Below, one piece after another: positions 63,855-64,000 of a DNA stretch of 64,000 nt; the stretch's first letter is position 1, and each line of letters opens with the position of its first letter. The notes under the pieces are model-generated. The model was not told the DNA's origin. It made no database searches and saw only the letters and a list, made by a program, of their open reading frames with translations. Source of the DNA: Lentinus brumalis (Eukaryota; Basidiomycota; Agaricomycetes; Polyporales; Polyporaceae); NCBI GenBank assembly GCA_001792895.1, contig MARA01000049.1:124001-188000 (forward strand), written 5' to 3'. Position numbers and translations under genes: made by a program.

Positions 63855-64000
63855 ATGGACGAGTCCCGGCTGCCCCTCGAACTCTGCGAACTCATCCTGG
63901 ACGCCTCCGGCTGCGAGTTCTACGTCCGGCTGCGCTACGACACCCTCCGCGCATGCGCTCTGACGTGCAAGGGCTGGCATCCCCGGAGCAGGTACAACCT
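63855..64000 (+). CDS. F-box protein, 5' part, cut by window end
   Basis: From ATG 63855 the frame reads MDESRLPLELCELILDASGC, then TLRACALTCKGWHPRSRYNL, and is open to the last base. LPLELxxLILD followed by TLxxCALTCKGWxPRSR is a typical agaricomycete F-box. The rest lies outside the window, so length and C-terminal repeats cannot be judged. Confidence 0.8.
   Translation, partial: MDESRLPLELCELILDASGCEFYVRLRYDTLRACALTCKGWHPRSRYN

Overview
The window looks like GC-rich nuclear DNA of a basidiomycete fungus, most likely a wood-decay polypore (Agaricomycetes). The evidence is short 50-76 nt introns with GTRNGY-type donors, F-box and HET-domain genes, a CxC/KDZ-transposase-associated protein, a serine-rich GPI-anchored cupredoxin, and a fungal Tad-like LINE whose ORF2 carries RNase H. 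No bacterial features are present. Gene models were read by eye, joining exons in phase.

Layout. 0-5 kb: a HET-domain gene broken by one missing C, then an intact secreted cupredoxin gene. 6-12 kb: a PD-(D/E)XK-like hypothetical gene, tandem repeats, a six-exon CxC5/CxC6-KDZ gene (also one C short) and a reverse-strand hypothetical. 12-16 kb: a four-exon hypothetical gene and two intronless paralogues of an F-box-like family. 16-26 kb: two large reverse-strand genes of unknown function flanking a third member of that family; the first is split by a 2.2 kb foldback element with 0.6 kb inverted arms. 26-29 kb: repeat-rich, gene-poor DNA and a small hypothetical. 29.3-41.5 kb: one complete 12.2 kb LINE with a 16-bp target-site duplication and a 23-nt poly(A), inserted in the intron of a degraded second cupredoxin copy. 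41.5-50.9 kb: the 3' half of that copy, a membrane-protein gene, a third cupredoxin copy carrying a MITE, an F-box gene and a decayed HET copy. 51-64 kb: a hAT-like MITE, an MFS transporter gene, an MDR oxidoreductase gene, a second membrane-protein paralogue with a frameshift, two hypotheticals, and the start of an F-box gene cut by the window end.

The region behaves as accessory, recombining genome: three cupredoxin copies, two HET copies, two membrane-protein copies and three F-box-like copies, with decay by frameshift, microhomology deletion and transposon insertion. The ordinary metabolic genes (MFS, MDR) lie in the last 12 kb. The best candidate for something undescribed is the oversized LINE with its 3 kb 5' region and extra ORF, followed by the foldback element.
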